Positions 25,852-34,041 of a stretch of DNA of 64,000 bases are shown here, piece by piece (position 1 is the first letter of the stretch; the number at the start of each line of letters is the position of its first letter). The translations under genes were made by a program, and so were the position numbers. The DNA is taken from positions 248,001 through 312,000 of the forward strand of contig JBBCGH010000001.1 of NCBI GenBank assembly GCA_037200445.1, read 5' to 3'. Origin of the DNA: Alphaproteobacteria bacterium. Its GTDB lineage: Bacteria; Pseudomonadota; Alphaproteobacteria; Rhizobiales; Xanthobacteraceae. The notes below the pieces were generated by a model that was given only the letters and a program-made list of their open reading frames with translations, was not told the DNA's origin and searched no databases.

Positions 25852-26556
25852 ATGGCCGATCTCTCCGCCTTCCCCGTCACGCGCCGCTGGCCGGCGCAGC
25901 ATCCGGACCGGCTGCAGCTTTATTCGCTCAACACGCCGAACGGCGTGAAGGTCTCGATCATGCTCGAGGAGACCGGGCTCCCCTATGAGCCGCATCTCGT
26001 CGACTTCAACAAGAACGACCAGAAGACCCCGGAGTTTCTCTCGCTCAATCCGAATGGAAAAATCCCGGCGATCATCGATCCGGACGGGCCTGGCGGAAAG
26101 CCGCTGCCGCTGTTCGAGTCGGGCGCGATCCTCGGCTACCTGGGGGCCAGGACCCACAAGATGATCCCGCTCGATCCGGCGCGGATGTACGAGACGATCC
26201 AGTGGGTGCATTTCCAGATGGCGTTCGTCGGGCCGATGTTCGGCCAGGTCGGCTTCTTCAACAAGTTCGCCGGCAAGGATTTCGAGGACAAGCGCCCGCG
26301 CGACCGCTACGTGAACGAGTCAAAGCGCATCCTCGGCGTGATGGACCAGCGCCTTGCCGGCCGCCAGTGGTTCATGGACGACGACTACACGATCGCCGAC
26401 ATTGCGATGCTCGGCTGGGTGCGCAACCTGATCACGCTCTACGAGGCGCGCGAGCTGGTCGAATTCGACAGGTTCGGCAATGTGGCGGCGTGGCTGGAGC
26501 GCGGCCTCGCGCGCCCGGCGGTGCAGCGCGGGCTACAGATCCCGAAGCGCGGGTAG
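25852..26556 (+). CDS. Glutathione S-transferase, nu-class (YfcG/YghU-like)
   Basis: A 234-residue cytosolic GST. The N-terminal LQLYSLNTPNGVKVSIMLEETGLPYEP places the Thr-Pro-Asn glutathione-contacting motif typical of YfcG/YghU proteins, which act mainly as glutathione disulfide reductases; NPNGKIPAII contains the cis-Pro, and LFESGAILGYLG the gamma-glutamyl-binding Glu-Ser. The C-terminal domain includes DDDYTIADIAMLGWV. The ATG at 25852 lies 111 bases from the divergent sulfurtransferase start. A truncated, diverged copy of its 5' half sits at 19,722. Confidence 0.93.
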   Translation: MADLSAFPVTRRWPAQHPDRLQLYSLNTPNGVKVSIMLEETGLPYEPHLVDFNKNDQKTPEFLSLNPNGKIPAIIDPDGPGGKPLPLFESGAILGYLGARTHKMIPLDPARMYETIQWVHFQMAFVGPMFGQVGFFNKFAGKDFEDKRPRDRYVNESKRILGVMDQRLAGRQWFMDDDYTIADIAMLGWVRNLITLYEARELVEFDRFGNVAAWLERGLARPAVQRGLQIPKRG

Positions 26557-26618
26557 ACCGGCGCTCCTGTTTTCGAGACGTTGGTGTTCGGCGGACACCA
26601 AGATAGTCTGTTGCCCGG

Positions 26619-27392
26619 ATGATCGACCTCTACAACGTTCCATTGCCGGTGGTGTTCCTGGGCGGGCTCGCGCTGATCTGGGGCGCGAGCGAGATTGGCT
26701 GGCAACTCGGCGCGCGCCGCAGCCACCAAAGCACCAACATCGCCACGCTGGAAAGCGCGATCGTCGGGCTGCTGGCGCTGATCATCGGCTTCACCTTCGC
26801 GATGGCGCTGACGCGCTTCGAAGCGCGGCGCGACGCGGTGGTGCAGGAGGCGAACGCCATCGGCACAACGGCCCTGCGCGCCCGTCTGTTGCCCGAGCCG
26901 CATCGCGCCGAGACCCTGAAGCTGCTCCGCGACTACGTGCAGGTTCGTCTCGATGCGTTCCAGCGCGGCCTGTCGCTCGCCCAGGCGAGCGCCACGGTGG
27001 AGCGCTCGAACGCGCTGCAGGAATCGCTGTGGCAGCAGGCAATAGCCGTCGCGGAGAAGGACAACGAGATGGTCCCGACGGGTCTCTTTATTCAGTCGCT
27101 CAATCAGATGATCGACAGCCAGGGCGTGCGCCTCGCAGCGCTGCGCAACCGTATCCCGAGCATCGTGCTGGTGACGCTTTACGTGCTTGCCGCCGCGTCC
27201 GGCGGATTTGTCGGCTATGCGAGCGCCATCGATCCGAGGTTGACCCGGCTGCCGGTCGTCATCATGGGACTGCTCATCTCGCTTGTGCTCTACCTGATCA
27301 TCGATCTCGACCGCCCGAACAGCGGCTTCATCACCAACAATCACCAGGCGATGATTGATACCGCGGCCAGCATCAAGAGTTTCCCCGACTGA
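26619..27392 (+). CDS. DUF4239/bestrophin-like membrane protein
   Basis: A 257-residue inner-membrane protein with two N-terminal transmembrane helices (LPVVFLGGLALIWGASEI, SAIVGLLALIIGFTFAMAL), a central cytoplasmic helical region starting RFEARRDAVVQEANAIGTTALRARLLP, and two C-terminal helices (IVLVTLYVLAAASGGFVGYAS, LPVVIMGLLISLVLYLII). This layout and the EANAIGTT signature are those of the DUF4239 family, sometimes labelled bestrophin-like. Channel activity is not established. Confidence 0.75.
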   Translation: MIDLYNVPLPVVFLGGLALIWGASEIGWQLGARRSHQSTNIATLESAIVGLLALIIGFTFAMALTRFEARRDAVVQEANAIGTTALRARLLPEPHRAETLKLLRDYVQVRLDAFQRGLSLAQASATVERSNALQESLWQQAIAVAEKDNEMVPTGLFIQSLNQMIDSQGVRLAALRNRIPSIVLVTLYVLAAASGGFVGYASAIDPRLTRLPVVIMGLLISLVLYLIIDLDRPNSGFITNNHQAMIDTAASIKSFPD

Positions 27393-27398
27393 CCAGTA

Positions 27399-27674
27399 TC
27401 AGATCGGCCGCTTGTCCTTGATGCGGGCGATCCGGTCGGCGTCGTCGGCGGAGAGAAAGCGGCCGCGCTCCAGAAGCTCGAGCGTGTATTCCTCGTAGGT
27501 GAGGCCGACGGCTTCGGCGCGGGCCAGACGAAACAGCGCATGATCGCGCGATTTCGGTTTCCATGCGGCGCGATGTGCGTTCTTCCAGCTGTAGTAGACG
27601 TAGATGTCGCCGTCGCCCCACTCGGGGCCTTCCTCGTCGTCGAGCGGCGGGCCCTGGTTGTGGTTGCGCGTCAT
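27399..27674 (-). CDS. Small conserved acidic protein of unknown function
   Basis: 91 residues, no family recognised. It begins TRNHNQGPPLDDEEGPEWGDGD and continues with IYVYYSWKNAHRAAWKPKSRDHALFRLARAEAVGLTYEEYTLELLERGRFL split over a Trp/Tyr-rich strand and two helices. Its ATG overlaps the stop of the XRE-cupin regulator by four bases, so it is the second gene of that operon and probably linked to its function. It converges on the DUF4239 gene with a six-base gap. Confidence 0.7.
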   Translation of the reverse strand: MTRNHNQGPPLDDEEGPEWGDGDIYVYYSWKNAHRAAWKPKSRDHALFRLARAEAVGLTYEEYTLELLERGRFLSADDADRIARIKDKRPI

Positions 27675-28237
27675 CTGCGCACGAGCACGACAAGATACCG
27701 GCACGGCGTGCTGCCGTCGTTGCGATAGGTGCAATCCGCCGGCGGGCCGAATTCGAGGCTGTCGCCGGGGCCGAGGTCGTGCGTCACGTCGCCCTCGGCG
27801 AAGGTGAGCCGTCCGGCCAGCACCCAGATCACATGCGACATGCGCGTATACGATGCGGCCGGAAATGACACCGATGCGCCGGGCGGCAGGTCGACCTCGG
27901 TCAGTTCGATCGGCGACGTCGCCGAGGCGGCAACCTGGCGGCGGACATAGCCGGTCGCGGGATCGCGCCAGATCGCCTGGGTCTTGGCGCGCACCGGACC
28001 ACGCCTTGGGGTCTCGTCCTCTGCCAACAGCGCCGAGAGCGTCAGGCCGAAAGCAGCCGAGAGGCGCCCGAGCAGGGCGGCGGTCGGGCTCACCTCGGCG
28101 CGCTCGATCTTGGAGATCATCGCCTTGGAGACAGAGGCGCGTTCGGCGAGGTCGTCGAGCGACCAGCGGCGCGCCGTGCGCTCGCCCCGGACCCGGGCTG
28201 AGATCGCGGACGTGAGCGTGTCCTCTAAAGTAGACAT
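27671..28237 (-). CDS. XRE-family regulator with C-terminal cupin domain
   Basis: A 188-residue transcription factor. Residues 14-70 form a lambda-repressor-type helix-turn-helix (RWSLDDLAERASVSKAMISKIER), and residues 105-188 a small cupin barrel (VSFPAASYTRMSHVIWVLAGRLTFAEGDVTHDLGPGD). Such regulators sense a small ligand or metal through the cupin and often control their own operon or amino-acid/polyamine uptake. The four-base overlap with the downstream acidic protein gene indicates an operon. Confidence 0.9.
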   Translation of the reverse strand: MSTLEDTLTSAISARVRGERTARRWSLDDLAERASVSKAMISKIERAEVSPTAALLGRLSAAFGLTLSALLAEDETPRRGPVRAKTQAIWRDPATGYVRRQVAASATSPIELTEVDLPPGASVSFPAASYTRMSHVIWVLAGRLTFAEGDVTHDLGPGDSLEFGPPADCTYRNDGSTPCRYLVVLVRR

Positions 28238-28299
28238 AAGTCAATTATGCTGGACATCAGCGCACAAAACAAGGCTAAAGCCTCTCGGCCCGCCCCGAA

Positions 28300-29475
28300 T
28301 CACCGATTGGGGAATTGAAAAATCGATTCCACCTTGCCGGACGGGGTGATGTCGAAGCGCACCAGGCGCCCGCCAAGACCGTAGAGGTAGGCCTTGTTTG
28401 AGCCGAACTCCCACGGCGCCCGGGAGGGCTCGCCGAATCGCGACGTGAGGTCGGTGAGGGGATCCCCGATGCGCACGCCCTCGATGCGGCCCTCGAACGG
28501 CGCGTCCACCCGAATGTTCTCCAGCGTCTTGTTCGCATCCGAAAAGAAAAACCGGATGCCCAGCGACGGGAGACTGAGCATCAGCGACATTCCGCCTGAA
28601 ATCGGTTCGGATTTGATGTTGTAGACCGCCTTCACGGCATCGATGGAATCGCCAAACTTGACCTTGAAGTCGTAGTTGTCCGGCTCGAGCCCCCGGTACG
28701 CCGGCGGCTTGACGGGCGCGGCCACCGCCGGCACCGGGGCGGGCGATTTGGCTGCGGGTACATCTGTTGGCGGCGCGCCGGCGGCTGGTGCTTTCGCGGG
28801 CTGGGCTACCGTCGGCGATGGCGGGGCCTCTCGCACGGCGGGCGGACTGGCGGCCGGCGGGGCAGGCTGTGGCCGCGCTTCGCTGAGCGCGACGTCTTTC
28901 GGGGCGCTGACCGGGCTTGGCGGCGCCGGATGGGGCCAGAGGAAAAAAGCCGCGAGCCCGATGGCCGCAGCGACCGCGGCACCGCCGGCGGGCAAGACCC
29001 AGGCGGGTCGCCCGCGCGGAAGCAAGTCTCGCAGCGCCAGTTCGAGTGCCTTGGCGTCGGCATTGAAGCGCGTGTAGCGCAATTCCATCGCGTGGCGCCG
29101 TGCGAGCGATTTCAGATCGTCCGGCAACGCCTCCTCGGGGGGCATCGTCGCGCCATCGACCAGCACCGGTATCACCGGAATATCCCGTTTGAGCGCGGAG
29201 GCGAGCTCGACGCGCACGTAGTCGTGGTCGCTGTCGAACCGCCGCTGGCCCTTGCTGTCGCGCGCGTCGAACCAGTTGGCGCCGACGATCGCCAGCACCA
29301 CGTCGCATTGAGCGACTTGTGCGTCGAGCTGCTTCACGAAGTCGAGCCCCGGCTTCATGCCGTCGACATCCATGAAGACCGCGCGCGATCCGAACGCGTT
29401 CCGCAGGTTATCGGCCAGCCGGCCGGCCAGGCCGCGCGTGTCATCGCGCCGATAGTTGATGAATATTCCCGTCAT
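28300..29475 (-). CDS. TIR-domain transmembrane protein with Pro/Ala linker and unknown C-terminal domain
   Basis: About 391 residues. Residues 1-140 form a TIR domain: TGIFINYRRDDTRGLAGRL (strand A and BB-loop region), VFMDVDGMKPGLDF, and DHDYVRVELASAL, whose Glu (about residue 90) aligns with the NADase catalytic Glu. One transmembrane helix at about 159-180 is followed by a 90-residue Pro/Ala-rich linker and a C-terminal domain of about 120 residues (DNYDFKVKFGDSIDAVKAVY, FEGRIEGVRIGDPLTDLTSRFGEP) that is presumably periplasmic. The ATG at 29475 is used; a GTG three codons upstream is possible. TIR proteins of this sort range from NAD-cleaving defence effectors to scaffolds; no partner gene is adjacent. 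Confidence 0.82.
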   Translation of the reverse strand: MTGIFINYRRDDTRGLAGRLADNLRNAFGSRAVFMDVDGMKPGLDFVKQLDAQVAQCDVVLAIVGANWFDARDSKGQRRFDSDHDYVRVELASALKRDIPVIPVLVDGATMPPEEALPDDLKSLARRHAMELRYTRFNADAKALELALRDLLPRGRPAWVLPAGGAAVAAAIGLAAFFLWPHPAPPSPVSAPKDVALSEARPQPAPPAASPPAVREAPPSPTVAQPAKAPAAGAPPTDVPAAKSPAPVPAVAAPVKPPAYRGLEPDNYDFKVKFGDSIDAVKAVYNIKSEPISGGMSLMLSLPSLGIRFFFSDANKTLENIRVDAPFEGRIEGVRIGDPLTDLTSRFGEPSRAPWEFGSNKAYLYGLGGRLVRFDITPSGKVESIFQFPNR

Positions 29476-29514
29476 CTCCGGCACCCCCCGCCGCCGGACA
29501 ATATCACTCCGGGA

Positions 29515-30303
29515 CTAATTCCAGTACGCCGGATACCCCGAATTCCGCCCCTCAGCCTCCAGGAGGCGTAGCATCGCGGGCCATTCCAGCACGCCGTAAG
29601 GCCGGCGCGTGCCCGGTTGATAAAGGTGCGCGGTGTGCGCGAGCACGTTCTCGCCCGGCATGGTCAGTTCGGTGCGCGCCGCCATCGCGTCGACCTGCGC
29701 GCGGCAGGACATTTCGAGCTGGTACATGGTGTTGAAGGCCTGCTGGATCGTGGCGCCGCAGGTGAGCAGGCCGTGGTTGCGCATCACCAGCGCGTCATGC
29801 GGCCCGAGGCCCGCAACGATCCGCTCGCGCTCGGCGAGATCGACCGCCGGGCCCTCGTAGTCGTGATAGCCGATGTGGCCGACAAAGCGGATCGAGGTCT
29901 GCGACAGCGGCAACAGCCCGCATTTCATCGCCGCCACCGCCATGCCGGCGCGCGTATGGGTGTGGATCACGCAGGCGACATCGGGGCGTGTTTTATGGAT
30001 CGCGCCGTGGATCACGTAGCCGGACTTGTTAATGCCGTAGTCGGTGTCGGGCTTGGCGACGATGTTACCCTCGACGTCGATCTTGACCAGGCTCGACGCG
30101 GTGATCTCTTTGTAGAGCAACCCATAGAGATTGATCAGCAGATGCTCGGTGCCGGGAATACGCGCCGTGATGTGATTGTAGATGAGGTCGGTCATTCCGT
30201 AGGCGTCCATCAGGCGATAGCAGGCTGCAAGATCGCAGCGCGCCTTCCACTCCTCCGGGCTGACGGAACCGCGGACGGACGCAAAATCGGTCGAATAGTT
30301 CAT
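29515..30303 (-). CDS. Class II aldolase/adducin family protein
   Basis: A 262-residue protein with the zinc-binding pattern of class II sugar-phosphate aldolases and epimerases: LIYNHITARIPG, CVIHTHTRAGMAVAAMK (two metal-ligand His) and LVMRNHGLLTCGATIQQAF (third His). Related enzymes act on fuculose-, ribulose- or rhamnulose-phosphates, while others in this group are decarboxylases or of unknown role. The start at 30303 follows a GGGAG ribosome-binding site. It is divergent from the adjacent substrate-binding protein gene, and a shared catabolic role is possible. Confidence 0.87.
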   Translation of the reverse strand: MNYSTDFASVRGSVSPEEWKARCDLAACYRLMDAYGMTDLIYNHITARIPGTEHLLINLYGLLYKEITASSLVKIDVEGNIVAKPDTDYGINKSGYVIHGAIHKTRPDVACVIHTHTRAGMAVAAMKCGLLPLSQTSIRFVGHIGYHDYEGPAVDLAERERIVAGLGPHDALVMRNHGLLTCGATIQQAFNTMYQLEMSCRAQVDAMAARTELTMPGENVLAHTAHLYQPGTRRPYGVLEWPAMLRLLEAEGRNSGYPAYWN

Positions 30304-30389
30304 TCGGCATTCTCCCTGCCGCGACACTAGCGTGGATTTTGCGCGCGCTCCATCCGGGCTACGATGCGCGCAACACAAGGGAGGAATGC

Positions 30390-31400
30390 ATGCGCCGCCG
30401 CGAGTTCTGCCTCGGTCTTGTCGCCATGCCGGCGCTCGCGCGCTCGGCCTTCGCCGACGAGGCCTCGTCCATCACGCTGATCGCGCAGCACGGGTTGCCG
30501 TATCTGCCGCTGATGGTGATGGAGGCGCAAGGGCTGGTCGAGAAACACGCCGCAAGGCTCGGCGTGCCGAACCTCAAAACCGACTACCGCACGCTCGGTG
30601 GCACCCAGTCGATCATCGATGCGCTGATCGCAGGGTCGATGCATTTCGGCATCGCGGGCGTGCCCGGGCTTGCGACCCTGTGGGACAAGACGGTCGGCAC
30701 CGAGCACGAGGTGCGCGGGCTCTGCGCCGCGCAGGCGATGCCGTTCCTCCTCGTCACCAACAAGCCGGAGATCAAGACCATCGCCGACTTCAAGGAAGGC
30801 GACAAGATCGCGGTGCCGGGCGTGAAGAACTCGAACCAGGCGATCTGCCTGCAGATGGCGGCCGCGAAGGAATGGGGGCAAGAAAACTACGCGAAGCTCG
30901 ATCCGCTCACGATCACGCTGCCGCATCCGGACGCGACGATCGCGATCATTTCCAAGTCGACCGAGGTCACCGGCCACTACGGCGTGTCGCCGTTCCAGGA
31001 TTACGAGGCAGCTTCGCCCGGCGTGCACGTGGTGCTCAAATCCTACGACACGCTCGGCGGGCCGACGACGAACGGCGTTATGTTCATGGCGAAGAAATTC
31101 CGCGATGCGAGCCCCAAGGTGACGAGCGCGGTCTACGCGGCGCTCGTGGAAGCGTCGGACTTCATCAACAGAGAGCCGCGGCAGGCGGGGGAGATCTACA
31201 TCGCCAAGACCAACGAGAAGCGCTCCGGACCGGCCGAGATGGAGAAGCTGATCTCCAATCCGGACAACGTCTGGGCCACGACGCCGCTCAACGCGATGCG
31301 CTACGTCGAGTTCATGCACAAGGTCGGCACTTGCAAGAAGCTACCGGCGAGCTGGAAAGACATGTTCATGCCCGAGGTGCATGAACTGAAGGGGAGCTGA
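30390..31400 (+). CDS. NMT1/TauA-like ABC transporter substrate-binding protein
   Basis: A 336-residue periplasmic protein. The N-terminus RRREFCLGLVAMPALARSAFADEAS is a signal peptide with a twin-Arg-like start. The body follows the sulfonate/nitrate/pyrimidine-precursor binding family (ITLIAQHGLPYLPLMVMEAQGLVEKHA, then GGTQSIIDALIAGSMHFGIAGVPGL, then IADFKEGDKIAVP). Ribosome-binding site AGGGAGGAA precedes ATG 30390. No permease or ATPase gene is adjacent, so it is an orphan binding component here. Ligand unknown. Confidence 0.87.
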   Translation: MRRREFCLGLVAMPALARSAFADEASSITLIAQHGLPYLPLMVMEAQGLVEKHAARLGVPNLKTDYRTLGGTQSIIDALIAGSMHFGIAGVPGLATLWDKTVGTEHEVRGLCAAQAMPFLLVTNKPEIKTIADFKEGDKIAVPGVKNSNQAICLQMAAAKEWGQENYAKLDPLTITLPHPDATIAIISKSTEVTGHYGVSPFQDYEAASPGVHVVLKSYDTLGGPTTNGVMFMAKKFRDASPKVTSAVYAALVEASDFINREPRQAGEIYIAKTNEKRSGPAEMEKLISNPDNVWATTPLNAMRYVEFMHKVGTCKKLPASWKDMFMPEVHELKGS

Positions 31401-31425
31401 GTTCGCCGGGGCCGCGCACTCCGTG

Positions 31426-31450
31426 TCCCCCTCCAGGGGAGGGTGACGGA
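31426..31450. repeat. Small CCCTCC/GGAGGG intergenic palindrome
   Basis: CCCCCTCCAGGGGAGGG forms a short stem of the same type as the cluster at 13,191. It could double as a terminator element, but no T-run follows. Confidence 0.35.
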
Positions 31451-31479
31451 GCGTGTGGCCTCCTCCGTGCAACGCTTCT

Positions 31480-31893
31480 CTACGCCTGCTTCTCGGTGAA
31501 GAACTTCTCGCCATAGGCAAAGCGGTTCGGCTTGAGGAAGAAGCCGAGGATCACGGCGCCATTCGGTGATACCGCCTCATGCTGATTGCCGCCCGGCCGC
31601 CAGCAGAACTGGCCCGGCCCGCAGATGCCTTCGTGATCCTCGAGCGTGCCCTCGATCACATAGGTCTGTTCGAGCGCGGTGTGCTCGTGCAGCGGCACGA
31701 CGGCGCCGGGCGCCAGCTTGAACAGCGCCGTGGTGATCCCGCTGTCGTCGGAATAGAGCACCTTGATCTGGATGCCGGGAAACTTGGTTACCTCCCATGG
31801 CATGTTCGGAACATCGAGATAGCGCGAGGCGAGATGCGGCGGGTTCTCGGGTCTGATGTCGGAATGTACGACCTTGCGGGCTTGCGCTGACAT
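31480..31893 (-). CDS. Cupin-domain protein, ChrR-like
   Basis: 137 residues with one cupin barrel: the metal-ligand motif LAPGAVVPLHEHTALEQTYVIEG supplies two His and a Glu, and the second motif WRPGGNQHEAVSPNGAVIL supplies the third His. Such single-domain cupins include acetylacetone-cleaving-type and ChrR-like enzymes; substrate unknown. It converges on the substrate-binding protein gene. Confidence 0.8.
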   Translation of the reverse strand: MSAQARKVVHSDIRPENPPHLASRYLDVPNMPWEVTKFPGIQIKVLYSDDSGITTALFKLAPGAVVPLHEHTALEQTYVIEGTLEDHEGICGPGQFCWRPGGNQHEAVSPNGAVILGFFLKPNRFAYGEKFFTEKQA

Positions 31894-32200
31894 GGAATCC
31901 TCCTTGGGATCGGCGCACGGCTAGCGCGACATCGTTGGAAGGCTTGTTGTGCGTCGCGCCTGACGCTCATGGATCACGTTATCTCATGCGCAATCTCGCG
32001 TGAATGGGGCAGCGCTGGCCCTCATCGCTTCATGGCGCCGTGCATACGCCATGGTCCAGACGCGCCGCTGATCGATGGAACTCCGAAAAGCCGGCAGCTC
32101 GCTGCGGGATATGGTACTGCGATACACACGCTCGGCGCGCCGGGTGCGCTATGAGGAATCATCGCCGCGAGTTGTCGCGGCACGAAAGTGAATCATTCGA
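31894..32200. other. 307-base interval without a recognised gene
   Basis: This lies between the divergent cupin and radical SAM genes and must contain both promoters. Short frames on either strand show no family resemblance or ribosome-binding site. No riboswitch, terminator or repeat was recognised. Confidence 0.5.
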
Positions 32201-33979
32201 GTGCAGGCTCCAATAGCGCAGGCGACCAGCGGGGCCAGGCGACGATTCAGGCTCATTCTGATCAAGCCGTCACATTACGACGACGATGGCTACGTGATTC
32301 AGTGGTTCCGCTCCGTGATGCCGTCGAACTCGCTGGCCGCGCTTTACGGCCTTGCGATCGACGCCGCCAAGCGTCAGGTGCTCGGTCCGGATGTCGAGAT
32401 CGACGTCCTGCCCATCGACGAAACCAATACGCGTGTCCGGCCGAAAGACATCATTGCGGACATGGCGCGGCATGGCGGGTTCGGGCTGGTCGGCCTGGTC
32501 GGCGTGCAATCGAACCAGTTTCCGCGTGCCGTGGACATCGCCCGGCCGCTGCGCGCGGCCGGCGTGCCGGTCGTCATTGGCGGCTTCCATGTCTCCGGGT
32601 GCCTCTCGATGCTGCCGGGCATCCAGCCCGACCTTCAGGCCGCGATCGATCTCGGCATCAGTCTTTTTGCGGGCGAGGCCGAAGCACGGCTCGACGACCT
32701 GCTGCGCGATGCGGTCAGCGCCACGATGAAGCCGATCTACAACTATCTCGACGACCTGCCGTCGATCGAAGGCGCGCCGATCCCGTTCCTGCCCGCCGAG
32801 CACGTCAAGCGCACCGCCGGCAACTATTCGACATTCGACGCCGGGCGCGGCTGCCCGTATCAATGCTCGTTCTGCACCATCATCAACGTGCAGGGGCGCA
32901 AATCGCGCCGCCGTTCACCGGACGACGTCGAGCACATCATCCGCGCAAACTGGGCCGAGGGCACGCGCCGCTTTTTCATCACCGACGACAATCTCGCCCG
33001 CAACAAGGATTGGGAGCCGATCCTCGATCGGATCATCGCGTTGAGAGACCAGGGTATCAAGGTCTCGCTCATGATCCAGGTCGATACCCTCTGCCACAAG
33101 ATTCCGAACTTCATCGAGAAGTGTGGCAAGGCCGGCGTGACCCGCGTGTTCATCGGCATGGAGAGCGTCAATCCCGAAACGCTGATGGCGGCGAAGAAAC
33201 GCCAGAACAAGATCACCGAGTACCGCAACCTGCTGCTCGCCTGGAAATCGATCGGCGCCGTCACGTATGCGGGCTACATCCTGGGATTCCCCACGGATAC
33301 GCCGGAGACGATCCGGCGCGACATCGCCACCGTGCAGAAAGAGCTTCCGGTCGACATGATGGAGTTCTTCATCCTGACGCCGCTGCCGGGGTCGGAGGAC
33401 CATCAGATCCTGTTCAGAAAGGGGACCGCGATGGACCCCGACATGAACAAGTACGACACCGAGCACGCGTGCACGGCGCATCCGCGGATGAGCAACGAAA
33501 CGCTGGAGGCGGTCTACCGCGCCGCGTGGGACACCTACTATACGCGTGAGCACATGGCGACGATCCTGCGCCGTGCGGCCGCGACCGGCGTGCGCCTCGG
33601 ACCCCTGCCCGGCACGCTGTTGCACTTCGCGCTGTTCACCAAATGGGAGAAGACCCATCCGCTGCAGGGCGGCATCTTCCGCCTGAAATACCGGCGCGAC
33701 CGCCGCCCAACTTTGCCGCTAGAACCGGTGTGGCGCTTCTATCCGCGGTTCGCCTGGGAGCTCGGGCAGAAGGCGATCGCGGTCGCAAGCGCCGCGATTT
33801 TCCTGTTCGGATTGAAGAAGCGCATCAAGGCCGATCCCGACCGGCTGGCCTATCGCGATGCCGCGATCACGCCGGTGACCGAGGACGAGACCGGCACGCT
33901 CGACCTGTTCACCAACAATGAATCCGCGCGCCAGGCCGTGGCGCACGAGCGCAGGGTCAAGGAGCTGACGGCGGCATAA
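32201..33979 (+). CDS. B12-binding-type radical SAM protein
   Basis: A 592-residue protein. Residues 15-150 form a Rossmann-like cobalamin-binding-type domain (FRLILIKPSHYDDDGYVIQW, GLVGVQSNQFPRAVDIARPL, VPVVIGGFHVSGC) without the DxHxxG His ligand. The radical SAM core begins at FDAGRGCPYQCSFCTI with the CxxxCxxC that binds a 4Fe-4S cluster, and continues with VFIGMESVNPETL and GYILGFPTDTPETI. Residues 420-592 are a long C-terminal extension with a hydrophobic stretch (AIAVASAAIFLFGL) that may be membrane-associated. The start is a GTG; the upstream region gives no better candidate. Substrate unknown, with hopanoid or lipid modification a possibility given the membrane-like segment. Confidence 0.88.
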   Translation: MQAPIAQATSGARRRFRLILIKPSHYDDDGYVIQWFRSVMPSNSLAALYGLAIDAAKRQVLGPDVEIDVLPIDETNTRVRPKDIIADMARHGGFGLVGLVGVQSNQFPRAVDIARPLRAAGVPVVIGGFHVSGCLSMLPGIQPDLQAAIDLGISLFAGEAEARLDDLLRDAVSATMKPIYNYLDDLPSIEGAPIPFLPAEHVKRTAGNYSTFDAGRGCPYQCSFCTIINVQGRKSRRRSPDDVEHIIRANWAEGTRRFFITDDNLARNKDWEPILDRIIALRDQGIKVSLMIQVDTLCHKIPNFIEKCGKAGVTRVFIGMESVNPETLMAAKKRQNKITEYRNLLLAWKSIGAVTYAGYILGFPTDTPETIRRDIATVQKELPVDMMEFFILTPLPGSEDHQILFRKGTAMDPDMNKYDTEHACTAHPRMSNETLEAVYRAAWDTYYTREHMATILRRAAATGVRLGPLPGTLLHFALFTKWEKTHPLQGGIFRLKYRRDRRPTLPLEPVWRFYPRFAWELGQKAIAVASAAIFLFGLKKRIKADPDRLAYRDAAITPVTEDETGTLDLFTNNESARQAVAHERRVKELTAA

Positions 33980-34041
33980 ACGCGGTCTGAGACGGCGAGC
34001 TTGCGGACGGGGATAAGACCTCGCGACGTCAGACTCGCGGC

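Noticed and set aside
24865-26211. N-terminal extension of the sulfurtransferase upstream of 25,740
   Set aside because: The extra 157 codons are antisense to the GST gene start and show no homology; the family start is at 25,740.
31894-32200. Possible riboswitch (for example cobalamin) before the radical SAM gene
   Set aside because: No B12-box or other conserved core could be identified by eye, and no long leader structure was evident.
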